Assembly (NCBI RefSeq): GCF_003438995.1
Contig: NZ_QSUN01000004.1
Span: 124,001-188,000, forward strand
DNA length: 64,000 bases
From: Bacteroides sp. OM05-12
GTDB lineage: Bacteria; Bacteroidota; Bacteroidia; Bacteroidales; Bacteroidaceae
Direction of reading: 5' to 3'
How positions within the stretch are numbered: position 1 is the first letter of the stretch; each line of letters opens with the position of its first letter. The translations under genes were made by a program, and so were the position numbers. The notes beneath the pieces are model-generated. The model had not been told where the DNA came from. It saw only the letters and a program-made list of their open reading frames with translations, and ran no database searches. Below are positions 28,438-36,728 of this stretch, piece after piece.

Positions 28438-29616
28438 TTAATATAAAAAGCCAAACAACCATAAAGGTATTTGGTTCCCATGTCCTACTTCCGCTTTTTG
28501 CAAAGCGTAAATCACATTGGGGTTATTCTTTATTTTAGTCCCCTCCGTACAGATGCGGAAAGGAATATGCCCGTCCACAAGAAAAGAGGTTCCTTTATCA
28601 CCTTTATTCAACTTGTGGTCTTTATATAAAGTATTCATGAAGAATGTCTCCAACACATCCTGTACATCCACTTTCACGGGATAAATAGAATACATCAGAT
28701 TGGTATTATGCATCATAATCTTCGATGGTTTCTTAGGAAACTCCTCTCCTCTGGGATACACCATGTTTATAAGACGTGCATCTGCCAAGTATTTAATGTA
28801 ATTCATAACCGTAGCACGGGAAGTCTGTATATCGCTGGCAAGCTGACTCACATTGGGCGCAACCGGTCCGTCCACAGCCAATAGATATAACAGTTTCTTA
28901 ATCTTAGAAAGATATTTCAATTCTATTTGCTTGATAAGCAATATGTCTACCTCCACCATCATGTTCATGGTCTTCAGCAGATTCTCCGAGAAATTACGTT
29001 TCTCCAGAAAGAACGGATAAAAGCCATGATGCATATAATCCTGAAAATACTCCAAAGGTTTCACTTTAGGCAATATCTCCTTAACTATCTGCTCATGGTT
29101 CTTCAGAATATCTTCCAGTGAGTAAGGATGAAACTGATTGCCGGTTTGTAGATTCAGAAATTCACGAAAAGAAAACCCGCGCAAATTATAAGACTTCACA
29201 ATGCCGGACAGCTCCAGATTCTCTTCTTTCAGACGCATTACGGAAGAACCCGTAAACACAATCTTCAAGTTAGGAAAGCGGTCATAGCACATACGTAGTT
29301 CACGGCTCCAGTCCGGATACTTAAACACCTGATCAATGAGTAAAACCTTCCCGCCATTCTTTTGGAATTCATAAGCAAAATCAACCATTGAGTGCCCGGA
29401 AAAATAGAAATTATTCATGTTGATAAACAAACATGAACGATCCGTCCCGAACTTTTCTTTCGCATATTGAAGCAAGAAAGTTGTTTTGCCGACACCACGA
29501 GTACCTTTAATACCAATTAAACGATCGTTCCAGTTTATTTCATCCATAAGATCACGACGCACCGGAGCATTGGTATGTTCTACAAGATAATTGTGTGTTC
29601 TATAAAATGCTTCCAT
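28438..29616 (-). CDS. AAA ATPase of the AAA_14 type
   Basis: The 392-residue cytoplasmic protein has Walker A GTRGVGKTT near residue 38 and VLLIDQVFKYPDWSRELR as Walker B, where Asp is kept but Gln replaces the usual Glu. KIVFTGSSVMRL follows as sensor 1. The C-terminal part has a winged-helix-like segment (VSQLASDIQTSRATVMNYIKYL, about 258-280) and then a DUF4143-like tail. This family is common in Bacteroides and its role is mostly unknown. The tail lacks the obvious acidic nuclease-like motif of many members. It precedes the pyruvate oxidoreductase gene, with no functional link visible. Confidence 0.82.
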   Translation of the reverse strand: MEAFYRTHNYLVEHTNAPVRRDLMDEINWNDRLIGIKGTRGVGKTTFLLQYAKEKFGTDRSCLFINMNNFYFSGHSMVDFAYEFQKNGGKVLLIDQVFKYPDWSRELRMCYDRFPNLKIVFTGSSVMRLKEENLELSGIVKSYNLRGFSFREFLNLQTGNQFHPYSLEDILKNHEQIVKEILPKVKPLEYFQDYMHHGFYPFFLEKRNFSENLLKTMNMMVEVDILLIKQIELKYLSKIKKLLYLLAVDGPVAPNVSQLASDIQTSRATVMNYIKYLADARLINMVYPRGEEFPKKPSKIMMHNTNLMYSIYPVKVDVQDVLETFFMNTLYKDHKLNKGDKGTSFLVDGHIPFRICTEGTKIKNNPNVIYALQKAEVGHGNQIPLWLFGFLY

Positions 29617-29638
29617 CAGATTTCGTTATAATTGGCTG

Positions 29639-29669
29639 CAAATATAATCTATTTTTCTTCAATTGCAAA
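29639..29669 (-). promoter_or_regulatory. Predicted promoter of the AAA ATPase gene
   Basis: On the minus strand TATATTTG (29639-29646) is the -7 box and TTTG (29666-29669) the -33 element, with a 19-base spacer; both match the Bacteroides consensus. Confidence 0.65.
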
Positions 29670-29721
29670 GTAGAGATAGCAAAATTACGCAATAATTATC
29701 TTTTTTATCCTTAAGAATGAG

Positions 29722-29729
29722 TATTTTTG
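29722..29729 (+). promoter_or_regulatory. Predicted -7 box immediately before the ATP-grasp-like gene
   Basis: TATTTTTG matches TAnnTTTG and ends only seven bases before the ATG at 29737, so the transcript would be leaderless or nearly so. Confidence 0.5.
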
Positions 29730-29736
29730 CAGTCGT

Positions 29737-30819
29737 ATGAGTAAAAGCCAATATATATTCAATCCGGATACAGATTTAGCCCTCGCCGATGGCGACGAGA
29801 ACTATATTCCGCCTTACTCCGCCACGAAAATGGCAAAAGATTTGGCATCATTACCCCGTTGGTATGACATAGAGGATTCAAGGGCAGTCATCCCATGGGG
29901 ATGGAACCCGGCACTCATCAAAAAGCTGAAAGCACAAGGGATAGCACCGGATTTATTGCCGGACAAGGAAAAGATGGAACGCATCAGGCAGTTATCCCAC
30001 CGTTCCTTATCGGTTCATCTACAAAAGGAACTACTCACTTCAAATGAATACTGCGGTTCCGCAATGGAGTTTTCATCGGAGCAAGCTCTTCAATCTTTTG
30101 TAGAAAGCCACACTTCCACTATCTTAAAAGCTCCTTGGTCGGGAAGTGGAAAAGGCTTATTATTCTGTCATGGCGAGTTCACAAACCCTGTCCGGCAATG
30201 GTGCAAAAAGATTCTGGACAAACAAAAGAGTATTATCGGAGAGATAGCATACAATAAAGTAAAAGACTTCGCCATGGAGTTTTATGCGGATAGTAACGGC
30301 ACTGTCTCTTTTGCCGGATATTCAGCTTTCTACACGGATAAATGGGGAGCATATAAAGGCAATCTATTAGCTTCCAATCAAAAGATTATAGAAATGCTGA
30401 CCGGATATATCTCTTTATCTACACTCAGTGCACTACAAGACAAACTGGTTTCCCTGCTTACATCCCATATCGGGAAACACTATCAAGGGTATCTCGGAGT
30501 AGACATGATGGTTTGCAACTTTCCGGAACAACCATTTTACCGTATTCATCCATGTGTGGAAATTAATCTGCGCATGAATATGGGAATGGTGGCAAGAATC
30601 ATTTATGACAGACATCTTTCGGCAAACAGTACCGGAGTTTTCATAATCGACTACCATGCCGACTCGTCCGAACTACAGAAAGACCATGAAAGCAAGCTGC
30701 ATACTTATCCTTTGGTAAAAGACGGTAAAGGCAAAATCACTTCCGGTTATCTGGCGCTTACGCCTATCTTTGCAACAACTAATTACCGGGCGTATATACT
30801 CTGCAATAATACGATATAA
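29737..30819 (+). CDS. ATP-grasp-like protein of unknown substrate
   Basis: The 360-residue cytoplasmic protein opens with YIFNPDTDLALADGDENYIP, a block that argues for this start. The middle has ILKAPWSGSGKGLLF (about 130-145), like the ATP-grasp lysine and glycine-rich loop. HPCVEINLRMNMGMV near 270-285 resembles the metal-binding E-x-N stretch of ATP-grasp ligases. It should form a carboxylate-amine-type bond, but the substrate is not recognisable. Its 3' end overlaps the convergent GHL10 gene by 37 bases. The predicted -7 box is directly upstream. Confidence 0.7.
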   Translation: MSKSQYIFNPDTDLALADGDENYIPPYSATKMAKDLASLPRWYDIEDSRAVIPWGWNPALIKKLKAQGIAPDLLPDKEKMERIRQLSHRSLSVHLQKELLTSNEYCGSAMEFSSEQALQSFVESHTSTILKAPWSGSGKGLLFCHGEFTNPVRQWCKKILDKQKSIIGEIAYNKVKDFAMEFYADSNGTVSFAGYSAFYTDKWGAYKGNLLASNQKIIEMLTGYISLSTLSALQDKLVSLLTSHIGKHYQGYLGVDMMVCNFPEQPFYRIHPCVEINLRMNMGMVARIIYDRHLSANSTGVFIIDYHADSSELQKDHESKLHTYPLVKDGKGKITSGYLALTPIFATTNYRAYILCNNTI

Positions 30820-32477
30820 TCCCTTATTATTTCTCTGTCGTTGGTTATTAAAATCCGATAAGTGCCTTGACTCAGTTTCTCTTCCAATAACACATTCTGC
30901 GAATAAGGTACATGTAAGACACATCGTCCTGATATATCCGTCACCGTCACAAACCGGGCATCGGGCAATGGAGGAAGATATAAAACTTTCCCGTCACAAT
31001 GAGAAACAGCCGGTTTCCCGGGAGAATTGAATTGCAAGGGTTCGCTCTCATTTCCATAACGGTCTATGGCAGTAACTGCAAAGAAGCGTTTACGCTTGTC
31101 AGGATAAACATAAGAATAAGTGTAGTGATTCTCACGAAGTCCCGTCACAATCAAATTAGCAGCGCAGTTTACATCCACCGGATAGGTATCAGACGCATAT
31201 ACGGTATAAGCAGGCGTCCTCCTTGCATCATTATCTATGGAAACACTCCAATTCAAAGACACCTCTCCATATTGTTCCTGTAAGGTCGGTTGCGAAGGAG
31301 CACCGGGAGCAATACTGTCCAGCCATGTCATTGCAGGAGTCAGAGCCGGATAAGGATAATATTTACAAACCAATTCATCAAGTATACCTTTCGTATTATC
31401 CATGATAAATTTCGCCCGGTAATACGCCTGTCCCGCAAGACCTTCCCGGCGTGTAAAAGATATTTGCCGTTCAATTTCATCCAAGGGCCAGTTCTTCTCG
31501 GAAGGATGCAAAAAATAGACTCCCAAACCGGGTACGATCTGCCTGCCATTGCATTGTTCCTGCCAATCAAGTGCGAAAGGATAGAACTGATTACCACTAA
31601 AATACATCATCGGGAACAGCATGTCCTGGATTCCTTCACGAAGCCACCCTTGCGCATCCTGATATACCGCATGATAACCGTTCCAGCCACGGGAGGAATA
31701 ACGGGAAGTATCCCTGAATTTGCCGATGGGTGAACTACTGACTTTTACCCACGGTTTGACGGACTTCACCGTCTGATAGATATAACGTACAATCCCCGTT
31801 ACATTTTCCCTGCGCCATACCGCAAGCGACAATCCCTTTCCATATTTACGATAGGTATCTTTATCGGGAAACGCAGCCGGATGATCCGGATAACGGATAT
31901 AATCCAGATGGACGCCATCCACGTCATAATTGGCAACCACTTCCTTCACGATACGATTTAAATACTCTTTCGTGCCCGGATGTCCGGGATCTAAGAACCA
32001 TTCTCCCTGATATTGTTTGCAAATGGACGGCTGTTTACGAGTCACAGAACCAGCACCTAACGAACGCACATGTTTTGCCGTACCCAAAGGTATAGAAACA
32101 ATCCATGCATGCAACTCCATACCCCGTTTATGACACTCGTCAATAGCGAAAGCCAGTGGATCATAACCCGGACTTTTGCCACTCCTTCCTGTCAATATTT
32201 CATTATAAGATTCTATAGCAGAAGGATATATCACGTCTCCCCTGATTCGTGCCTGAAAAAGAATCGTATTAAAGTTAGCCTTTTGCAGTTCATCCAGTAT
32301 CCGGCAAAGTTCCGCTTTCTGTTTTTTCACCCCCAAGGGAGTAACGGCACGGGTCGAAGGCCAGTCCAATCCGTAAGCCGTTGTCAACCAAACGGCACGA
32401 ACCTCTCTTTTCGGTTGCGCTCGCAATCCTACAAAAGGTATCAAAAAGGATATTAGAATGATGAATATATGACGCAT
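30783..32477 (-). CDS. GHL10-family (DUF187) glycoside hydrolase-like exported protein with C-terminal Fn3-like domain
   Basis: The 564-residue protein has an SPI signal (ending VGLRAQ). The GHL10 TIM-barrel-like domain (about 22-375) shows REVRAVWLTT, NTILFQARIRGDVIYPS, KRGMELHAWI and the DVDGVHLDYIRYP block carrying conserved acidic residues. A fibronectin III-like domain follows (about 385-480), then a short C-terminal beta tail. E. coli DigH of this family cuts peptidoglycan lacking stem peptides. A paralog begins at 430 at the left edge. A cell-wall or glycan role is inferred; the true substrate is open. Confidence 0.87.
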   Translation of the reverse strand: MRHIFIILISFLIPFVGLRAQPKREVRAVWLTTAYGLDWPSTRAVTPLGVKKQKAELCRILDELQKANFNTILFQARIRGDVIYPSAIESYNEILTGRSGKSPGYDPLAFAIDECHKRGMELHAWIVSIPLGTAKHVRSLGAGSVTRKQPSICKQYQGEWFLDPGHPGTKEYLNRIVKEVVANYDVDGVHLDYIRYPDHPAAFPDKDTYRKYGKGLSLAVWRRENVTGIVRYIYQTVKSVKPWVKVSSSPIGKFRDTSRYSSRGWNGYHAVYQDAQGWLREGIQDMLFPMMYFSGNQFYPFALDWQEQCNGRQIVPGLGVYFLHPSEKNWPLDEIERQISFTRREGLAGQAYYRAKFIMDNTKGILDELVCKYYPYPALTPAMTWLDSIAPGAPSQPTLQEQYGEVSLNWSVSIDNDARRTPAYTVYASDTYPVDVNCAANLIVTGLRENHYTYSYVYPDKRKRFFAVTAIDRYGNESEPLQFNSPGKPAVSHCDGKVLYLPPLPDARFVTVTDISGRCVLHVPYSQNVLLEEKLSQGTYRILITNDREIIRDYIVLLQSIYAR

Positions 32478-32499
32478 ATCAATAGCAAATTGGCGGTTA

Positions 32500-32507
32500 C
32501 AAAGGTA
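32500..32507 (-). promoter_or_regulatory. Predicted -7 box of the second GHL10 gene
   Basis: The minus strand reads TACCTTTG, matching TAnnTTTG, 22 bases before the start codon at 32477. Confidence 0.55.
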
Positions 32508-32571
32508 GTTCTTTTCGCTAATTAATCTAAATCTTTTAATGTTTTATATCTTATGTAAGAATAGTTTTCTA

Positions 32572-32579
32572 TATCTTTG
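32572..32579 (+). promoter_or_regulatory. Predicted -7 box of the CstA-family gene
   Basis: TATCTTTG matches TAnnTTTG. It excludes the upstream ATG at 32577 as a start and supports 32607. Confidence 0.6.
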
Positions 32580-32606
32580 TTTACACGAATCGAATTAAAG
32601 ATACTT

Positions 32607-34022
32607 ATGATCACATTTATCGTCGCCTTGCTATGTCTCATCGGAGGCTACTTCATATATGGAAAATACGTAGAAAGAGTATTTAGTCCGGACAGTCATA
32701 GAAAAACACCGGCTTTGACAAAGGCAGACGGAGTAGACTTCATGCCGTTACCCACCTGGAAAATCTTTATGATTCAATTCTTGAACATCGCAGGGCTAGG
32801 TCCGATATTCGGAGCAATCATGGGAGCAAAATTCGGAACATCATCCTACTTATGGATTGTATTCGGAAGCATCTTTGCCGGAGCTACCCATGATTATCTG
32901 TCGGGTATGCTTTCCGTACGCAATAACGGAGAAAGCCTGCCGGAACTGATCGGAAAATACTTAGGTCTGACCACCAAACAAGTCATGCGGGGTTTTACCG
33001 TTTTGTTGATGATTCTGGTAGGAGCCGTATTTGTAGCGGGACCGGCAGAACTTTTAGCCAAACTGACTCCGGAACATCTGAACCTGACTTTTTGGGCTTC
33101 GATAGTCTTTATATATTACATCTTGGCAACCTTATTGCCAATAGATAAAATAATCGGGAATATCTATCCGCTTTTCGCAGCCGCTTTATTATTTATGGCT
33201 GTGGGAATCTTAGTCATGCTGCTATGGCATCATCCCGATCTTCCGGAGATAACAGGATGGGGCAGTCTCAAAAACACTTATCCGGGAGGAATCCCTATCT
33301 TCCCGATGATGTTCGTCTCCATTGCCTGCGGAGCAATCTCCGGGTTTCACGCCACACAATCGCCGCTTATGGCACGTTGCATCAAGAACGAGAAATACGG
33401 TCGTCCCGTTTTTTACGGAGCTATGATAACAGAAGGTATCGTAGCATTGATATGGGCTGCGGCCGCTACCTATTTCTTTCATAACAACGGTATGGAGGAA
33501 AATAATGCGGCAGTTATCGTAGACAGCATCACCAAAGAATGGCTGGGTGCTATCGGAGGATTTCTTGCCATACTCGGAGTGATTGCCGCACCGATTACCT
33601 CGGGCGATACGGCATTTCGCTCCGCACGCCTCATCGTCGCAGACTTTTTACACATCGACCAAAAGCCCGTCTTAAAGCGTTTGCTGATATCCATACCTTT
33701 ATTCATAATAGGTTTCTTCATCCTGCAAATGAACTTCTCTATCTTGTGGAGATACTTTGCTTGGTGTAATCAGACACTATCCGTGTTCACACTCTGGGCG
33801 GTAACCGTTTATCTGGCACGTGCCCGAAAAAATTATTGGATTACTCTGATACCTGCCTTATTCATGACTTCCGTCTGCTCTACATATATTTGCATAGCAC
33901 CCGAAGGCTTCTCACTGCCTGCGGAAATCGCCTATGGTATTGGTATTGCAAGCACCTTAACCGGTGCAATATGGTTTATTTTATGGTATAGAAAACAACA
34001 TTTTACGTATGAAAAAATATAA
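32607..34022 (+). CDS. cstA: CstA-family peptide or pyruvate transporter (short form)
   Basis: Starting at 32607 (MITFIVALLCLIGGYFIYGK) the protein has 471 residues and about 12 membrane segments. The family blocks are clear: GKYVERVFSPD, MPLPTWKIFMIQFLNIAGLGPIFGAIMGA and a GATHDYLSGMLSVRNNGESLPEL stretch. E. coli CstA is about 700 residues, so this is the short variant seen in Bacteroidota. CstA-type proteins import pyruvate or peptides during starvation. Two small envelope genes follow closely and probably share its transcript. Confidence 0.9.
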   Translation: MITFIVALLCLIGGYFIYGKYVERVFSPDSHRKTPALTKADGVDFMPLPTWKIFMIQFLNIAGLGPIFGAIMGAKFGTSSYLWIVFGSIFAGATHDYLSGMLSVRNNGESLPELIGKYLGLTTKQVMRGFTVLLMILVGAVFVAGPAELLAKLTPEHLNLTFWASIVFIYYILATLLPIDKIIGNIYPLFAAALLFMAVGILVMLLWHHPDLPEITGWGSLKNTYPGGIPIFPMMFVSIACGAISGFHATQSPLMARCIKNEKYGRPVFYGAMITEGIVALIWAAAATYFFHNNGMEENNAAVIVDSITKEWLGAIGGFLAILGVIAAPITSGDTAFRSARLIVADFLHIDQKPVLKRLLISIPLFIIGFFILQMNFSILWRYFAWCNQTLSVFTLWAVTVYLARARKNYWITLIPALFMTSVCSTYICIAPEGFSLPAEIAYGIGIASTLTGAIWFILWYRKQHFTYEKI

Positions 34023-34245
34023 AAAATCAACTTGGCTGACCACTTTACTCTTTATCTACGTTACTGCGATGGCTATCTATTTCTTGCCTCGCAACACACA
34101 AACCGGCGACTTGGAAAAGTATCTGACCGTAGCCGCGTCTTATCTCATCCTGGCACTACTATGGTACGTATTACGCAGAAAAGAACGTTTGGCAGCCGAA
34201 CGGGAAAAAGATATAGAAGAAAACAGTAAAAAGAATAAAAATTAA
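34009..34245 (+). CDS. Small two-helix membrane protein
   Basis: The chosen start at 34009 overlaps the end of the CstA gene by 14 bases, typical of translational coupling; an upstream ATG at 33964 would extend it inside CstA. The 78 residues contain two hydrophobic segments (about 8-25 and 38-55) and a charged Lys/Glu-rich tail, as in small accessory subunits. No family is recognised. The tight coupling suggests an accessory role for the CstA-like transporter, which is inference. Confidence 0.7.
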   Translation: MKKYKKSTWLTTLLFIYVTAMAIYFLPRNTQTGDLEKYLTVAASYLILALLWYVLRRKERLAAEREKDIEENSKKNKN

Positions 34246-34257
34246 AAAGGAAATGAC

Positions 34258-34746
34258 ATGAAGAAATTATTAGTAAGCATGCTACTGTTAGTATGCACCT
34301 TGGCAGTACATGCACAGTTTGAAAAGAACAAATGGTTTGTAAATACTTCCGTTACCGGATTAGGATTATCATACAGCGGACAAGAAAAGACTCATTTCGG
34401 ATTTGATGCGAACGGAGGAGCTTTCATGACGGACAACATAGCATTATTAGTATCCTTGGGAGGTGACTATGGAAAGCATATCAACAACACGACCCACGTA
34501 GGCGTGGGTGGACGCTACTACTTTGACAAAGTAGGAATATTCTTGGGACTGGGTTTGAAATACAAGCATTTCGGAGACATCCCTACCAAAGATAATGACT
34601 TAGCCGCAGGTTTCGAAGTCGGTTATGCTTTCTTCCTGAGCCGTACAGTTACCATAGAACCTGCCGTTTACTACGATCAAAGTTTCCTGCATCATAAGGA
34701 TTACAGCAAAGTAGGATTCAAAGTAGGATTCGGATTCTATTTCTAA
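34258..34746 (+). CDS. Small outer-membrane beta-barrel protein
   Basis: The 162-residue protein has an SPI signal (ending AVHAQ) and alternating amphipathic strands with many Gly and aromatic residues (GVGGRYYF, GLGLKYKHF). It ends in GFGFYF, with the C-terminal Phe typical of barrels inserted by the BAM machinery. It resembles the OMP_b-brl group with about eight strands. It lies 12 bases after the small membrane gene and is followed by a hairpin, so it likely closes the CstA operon. Function unknown. Confidence 0.8.
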   Translation: MKKLLVSMLLLVCTLAVHAQFEKNKWFVNTSVTGLGLSYSGQEKTHFGFDANGGAFMTDNIALLVSLGGDYGKHINNTTHVGVGGRYYFDKVGIFLGLGLKYKHFGDIPTKDNDLAAGFEVGYAFFLSRTVTIEPAVYYDQSFLHHKDYSKVGFKVGFGFYF

Positions 34747-34761
34747 AAACCTTTAACTAGC

Positions 34762-34787
34762 GGGGCAGCCTTGTTTGGGTCTGCCCC
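34762..34787 (+). terminator. Possible terminator after the barrel gene
   Basis: GGGGCAG (34762-34768) pairs with CTGCCCC (34781-34787). It is not followed by a clear T-run, so it is a weak intrinsic terminator or a 3'-end stabiliser. Confidence 0.5.
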
Positions 34788-34814
34788 TAATATATAAATC
34801 GGACACAAAGAAAC

Positions 34815-36206
34815 ATGAAAAAAGTTTGGCTATTACTATCTATATTTTTTATCCTCTCTTGTAGTGGAAACAAATCCCAACAGGCTACACTCCTATACGA
34901 GCAAGGAAAAGAACAGGAAGAAAGAGGAGCTGTAGATTCCGCAGTCGTTACTTACAACGCAGCCATTAACCTATTGAAGCAAACGGATGACAAGCCATTA
35001 CTAGGAGAAATTTACAACCGAATCGGTGATTTATATTTGGATAATGACCTTGAGCCTAACGCTTTCCAAGCATTCCAAACAGCACTTAAATATAATTCCC
35101 TTTTGACAGAAAAGAGTAAAGCCTCTTATTCCCTTCGAGGAATGGGAAAAAGCTATATTTACAGACTTATGCCGGATTCCGCATTACACTTTCATTTATT
35201 GGCAAATCAACTCATACCACAGATTAAGGATACAGATGAAATAGCCAATATACATAATAATCTTTCTAATGCCTATTTAGAACTAAAAAACTACGATACT
35301 GCTCTTGCACATATCACCAAAGCTCTTTTTTTCTGCAAAGACAGTAATAATATCTACAGTAGTTATTCCACAAAGGCAAGTATCTTTATCGCTATGCATC
35401 AATATGACTCTGCTCTAATCTATCTTAAAAAAGGAATTTACAGTAGCAACATTTATACCCAAGCAGCGTGTTATTTGCAATTATCCAGATTATCCAAAAT
35501 GATCGGAGATCCAAATTACACAGCATATTTAGAAAATTTTAATTACTTGAATGACTCAATAGATCGACAAAATCAAAACACCAGCATAGCAAATGCTGAA
35601 CAAAATCTTATCAAAAAACATACAGCTCAAGAAAAACGCTTATTAATAATATGTATAATAGGTATTCTTATTATAAGTTCATTAGGCTATTATCTGGTAT
35701 TACATTACAACAAGAAGAAAATAAACAGAACAAACAAACAGTTACAAGAAAGTAAAATCACTATACAAGAAATTCAGTCACAACTCCAAGCTATTTTGGC
35801 AAATATAAAAGAAACAGGGGAGACTTGCACTAAAGAATTTATAAAATCCAAAGAATATCCGGTTATAAAAGATCGGGCAAAAACCGATTTTGTTCTATCT
35901 TATAAAGAACAAGAACAATATTGCACTCTACTATTAAAACACTTTGATCCTTATATAAGATGCTTAGCTAACGTTATGTCTATGTCTAAAGAAAGCTATT
36001 ATCTCTGCTGTCTTTTCTTAATCGGATTTAATACAAAAGAATGTGCCAATTTTCGTGGTATATCAACTAAAGGACTCCGTACGCAAAAAGGTAGAATATT
36101 CAAAAAAATAAAAGAATTGTTTGGGACGGAAATAACTTTTGAATATTTCTTTAATCTTCCTGAAAAACAAGTAAACCCAGCAAACAAAAGCCTTCATTCG
36201 GATTAG
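34815..36206 (+). CDS. TPR lipoprotein regulator with transmembrane segment and C-terminal HTH
   Basis: The 463-residue protein has a lipobox-like start (FFILSC) and TPR repeats (about 25-250). A membrane helix (about 276-294), a coiled coil (about 300-335) and a cytoplasmic end follow, with a helix-turn-helix like LuxR or sigma region 4 (YLCCLFLIGFNTKECANFRGIS, then RTQKGRIFKKIKELFG, about 396-440). This is a membrane-spanning regulator layout common in Bacteroides. It precedes three secreted-protein genes and may control them. The signal is unknown. Base use is AT-rich, as in the genes after it. Confidence 0.8.
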   Translation: MKKVWLLLSIFFILSCSGNKSQQATLLYEQGKEQEERGAVDSAVVTYNAAINLLKQTDDKPLLGEIYNRIGDLYLDNDLEPNAFQAFQTALKYNSLLTEKSKASYSLRGMGKSYIYRLMPDSALHFHLLANQLIPQIKDTDEIANIHNNLSNAYLELKNYDTALAHITKALFFCKDSNNIYSSYSTKASIFIAMHQYDSALIYLKKGIYSSNIYTQAACYLQLSRLSKMIGDPNYTAYLENFNYLNDSIDRQNQNTSIANAEQNLIKKHTAQEKRLLIICIIGILIISSLGYYLVLHYNKKKINRTNKQLQESKITIQEIQSQLQAILANIKETGETCTKEFIKSKEYPVIKDRAKTDFVLSYKEQEQYCTLLLKHFDPYIRCLANVMSMSKESYYLCCLFLIGFNTKECANFRGISTKGLRTQKGRIFKKIKELFGTEITFEYFFNLPEKQVNPANKSLHSD

Positions 36207-36302
36207 AATGAAGCGCCAAACGCATATAACAAACTAGAATACAATAATTTACATTCATTCATTTTGAAGCATTTTATACTTGCCTATTTCTCACTTTTAC
36301 CA

Positions 36303-36310
36303 TAGTTTTG
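36303..36310 (+). promoter_or_regulatory. Predicted -7 box of the DUF3244-led secreted-protein operon
   Basis: TAGTTTTG matches TAnnTTTG, 27 bases before the chosen ATG at 36337. It rules out the longer frame starting at 36280. Confidence 0.6.
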
Positions 36311-36336
36311 TTGCATTAATTAAAAAGCAAACAACT

Positions 36337-36687
36337 ATGATGAAACAAATTCTATTAATGATCGGAGCACTATTCATTTACTCATTATCTTTTTCTATGA
36401 CACAAGCTCCCGGTAAAAAAATTATTCTGAAAGGAGGGAACACACTTATTCCCTCAAGTTCCGTTCAAGTAACGCTAGATAAAGATAAGACATTAACCAC
36501 TACTTTCAACAAAGATATGGATAATGTAACTATTACAATCAAAAAACAATCCGGTGAAGTTATATCCATTGAAAATATGGATGCTAAAGAGTGGGATATT
36601 TGTCCTACCAACATCCCCGATTACAAAGAGGGTGAATACATTATCGAAATTTCGACTCCTGATGGAGAGCTGGAAGGACAATTTTAA
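36337..36687 (+). CDS. DUF3244-like small secreted protein
   Basis: Starting at 36337 the protein has 116 residues with a signal peptide (ending SLSFSM) and a single small beta-sandwich-like domain: a GGNTLIPSSSVQVTLDKDKTLTTTF stretch, then VTITIKKQSGEVI and EGEYIIEISTPDGEL. This matches the DUF3244 type, small Ig-like exported proteins found widely in Bacteroides beside secreted peptidases. Next comes a secreted pair (36729 and 38438). Role unknown; a binding or inhibitor-like partner of the next gene product is possible but unproven. Confidence 0.72.
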   Translation: MMKQILLMIGALFIYSLSFSMTQAPGKKIILKGGNTLIPSSSVQVTLDKDKTLTTTFNKDMDNVTITIKKQSGEVISIENMDAKEWDICPTNIPDYKEGEYIIEISTPDGELEGQF

Positions 36688-36728
36688 TCATTAACCTACT
36701 AAATTAAGTCCATAATAATACTATAAAT

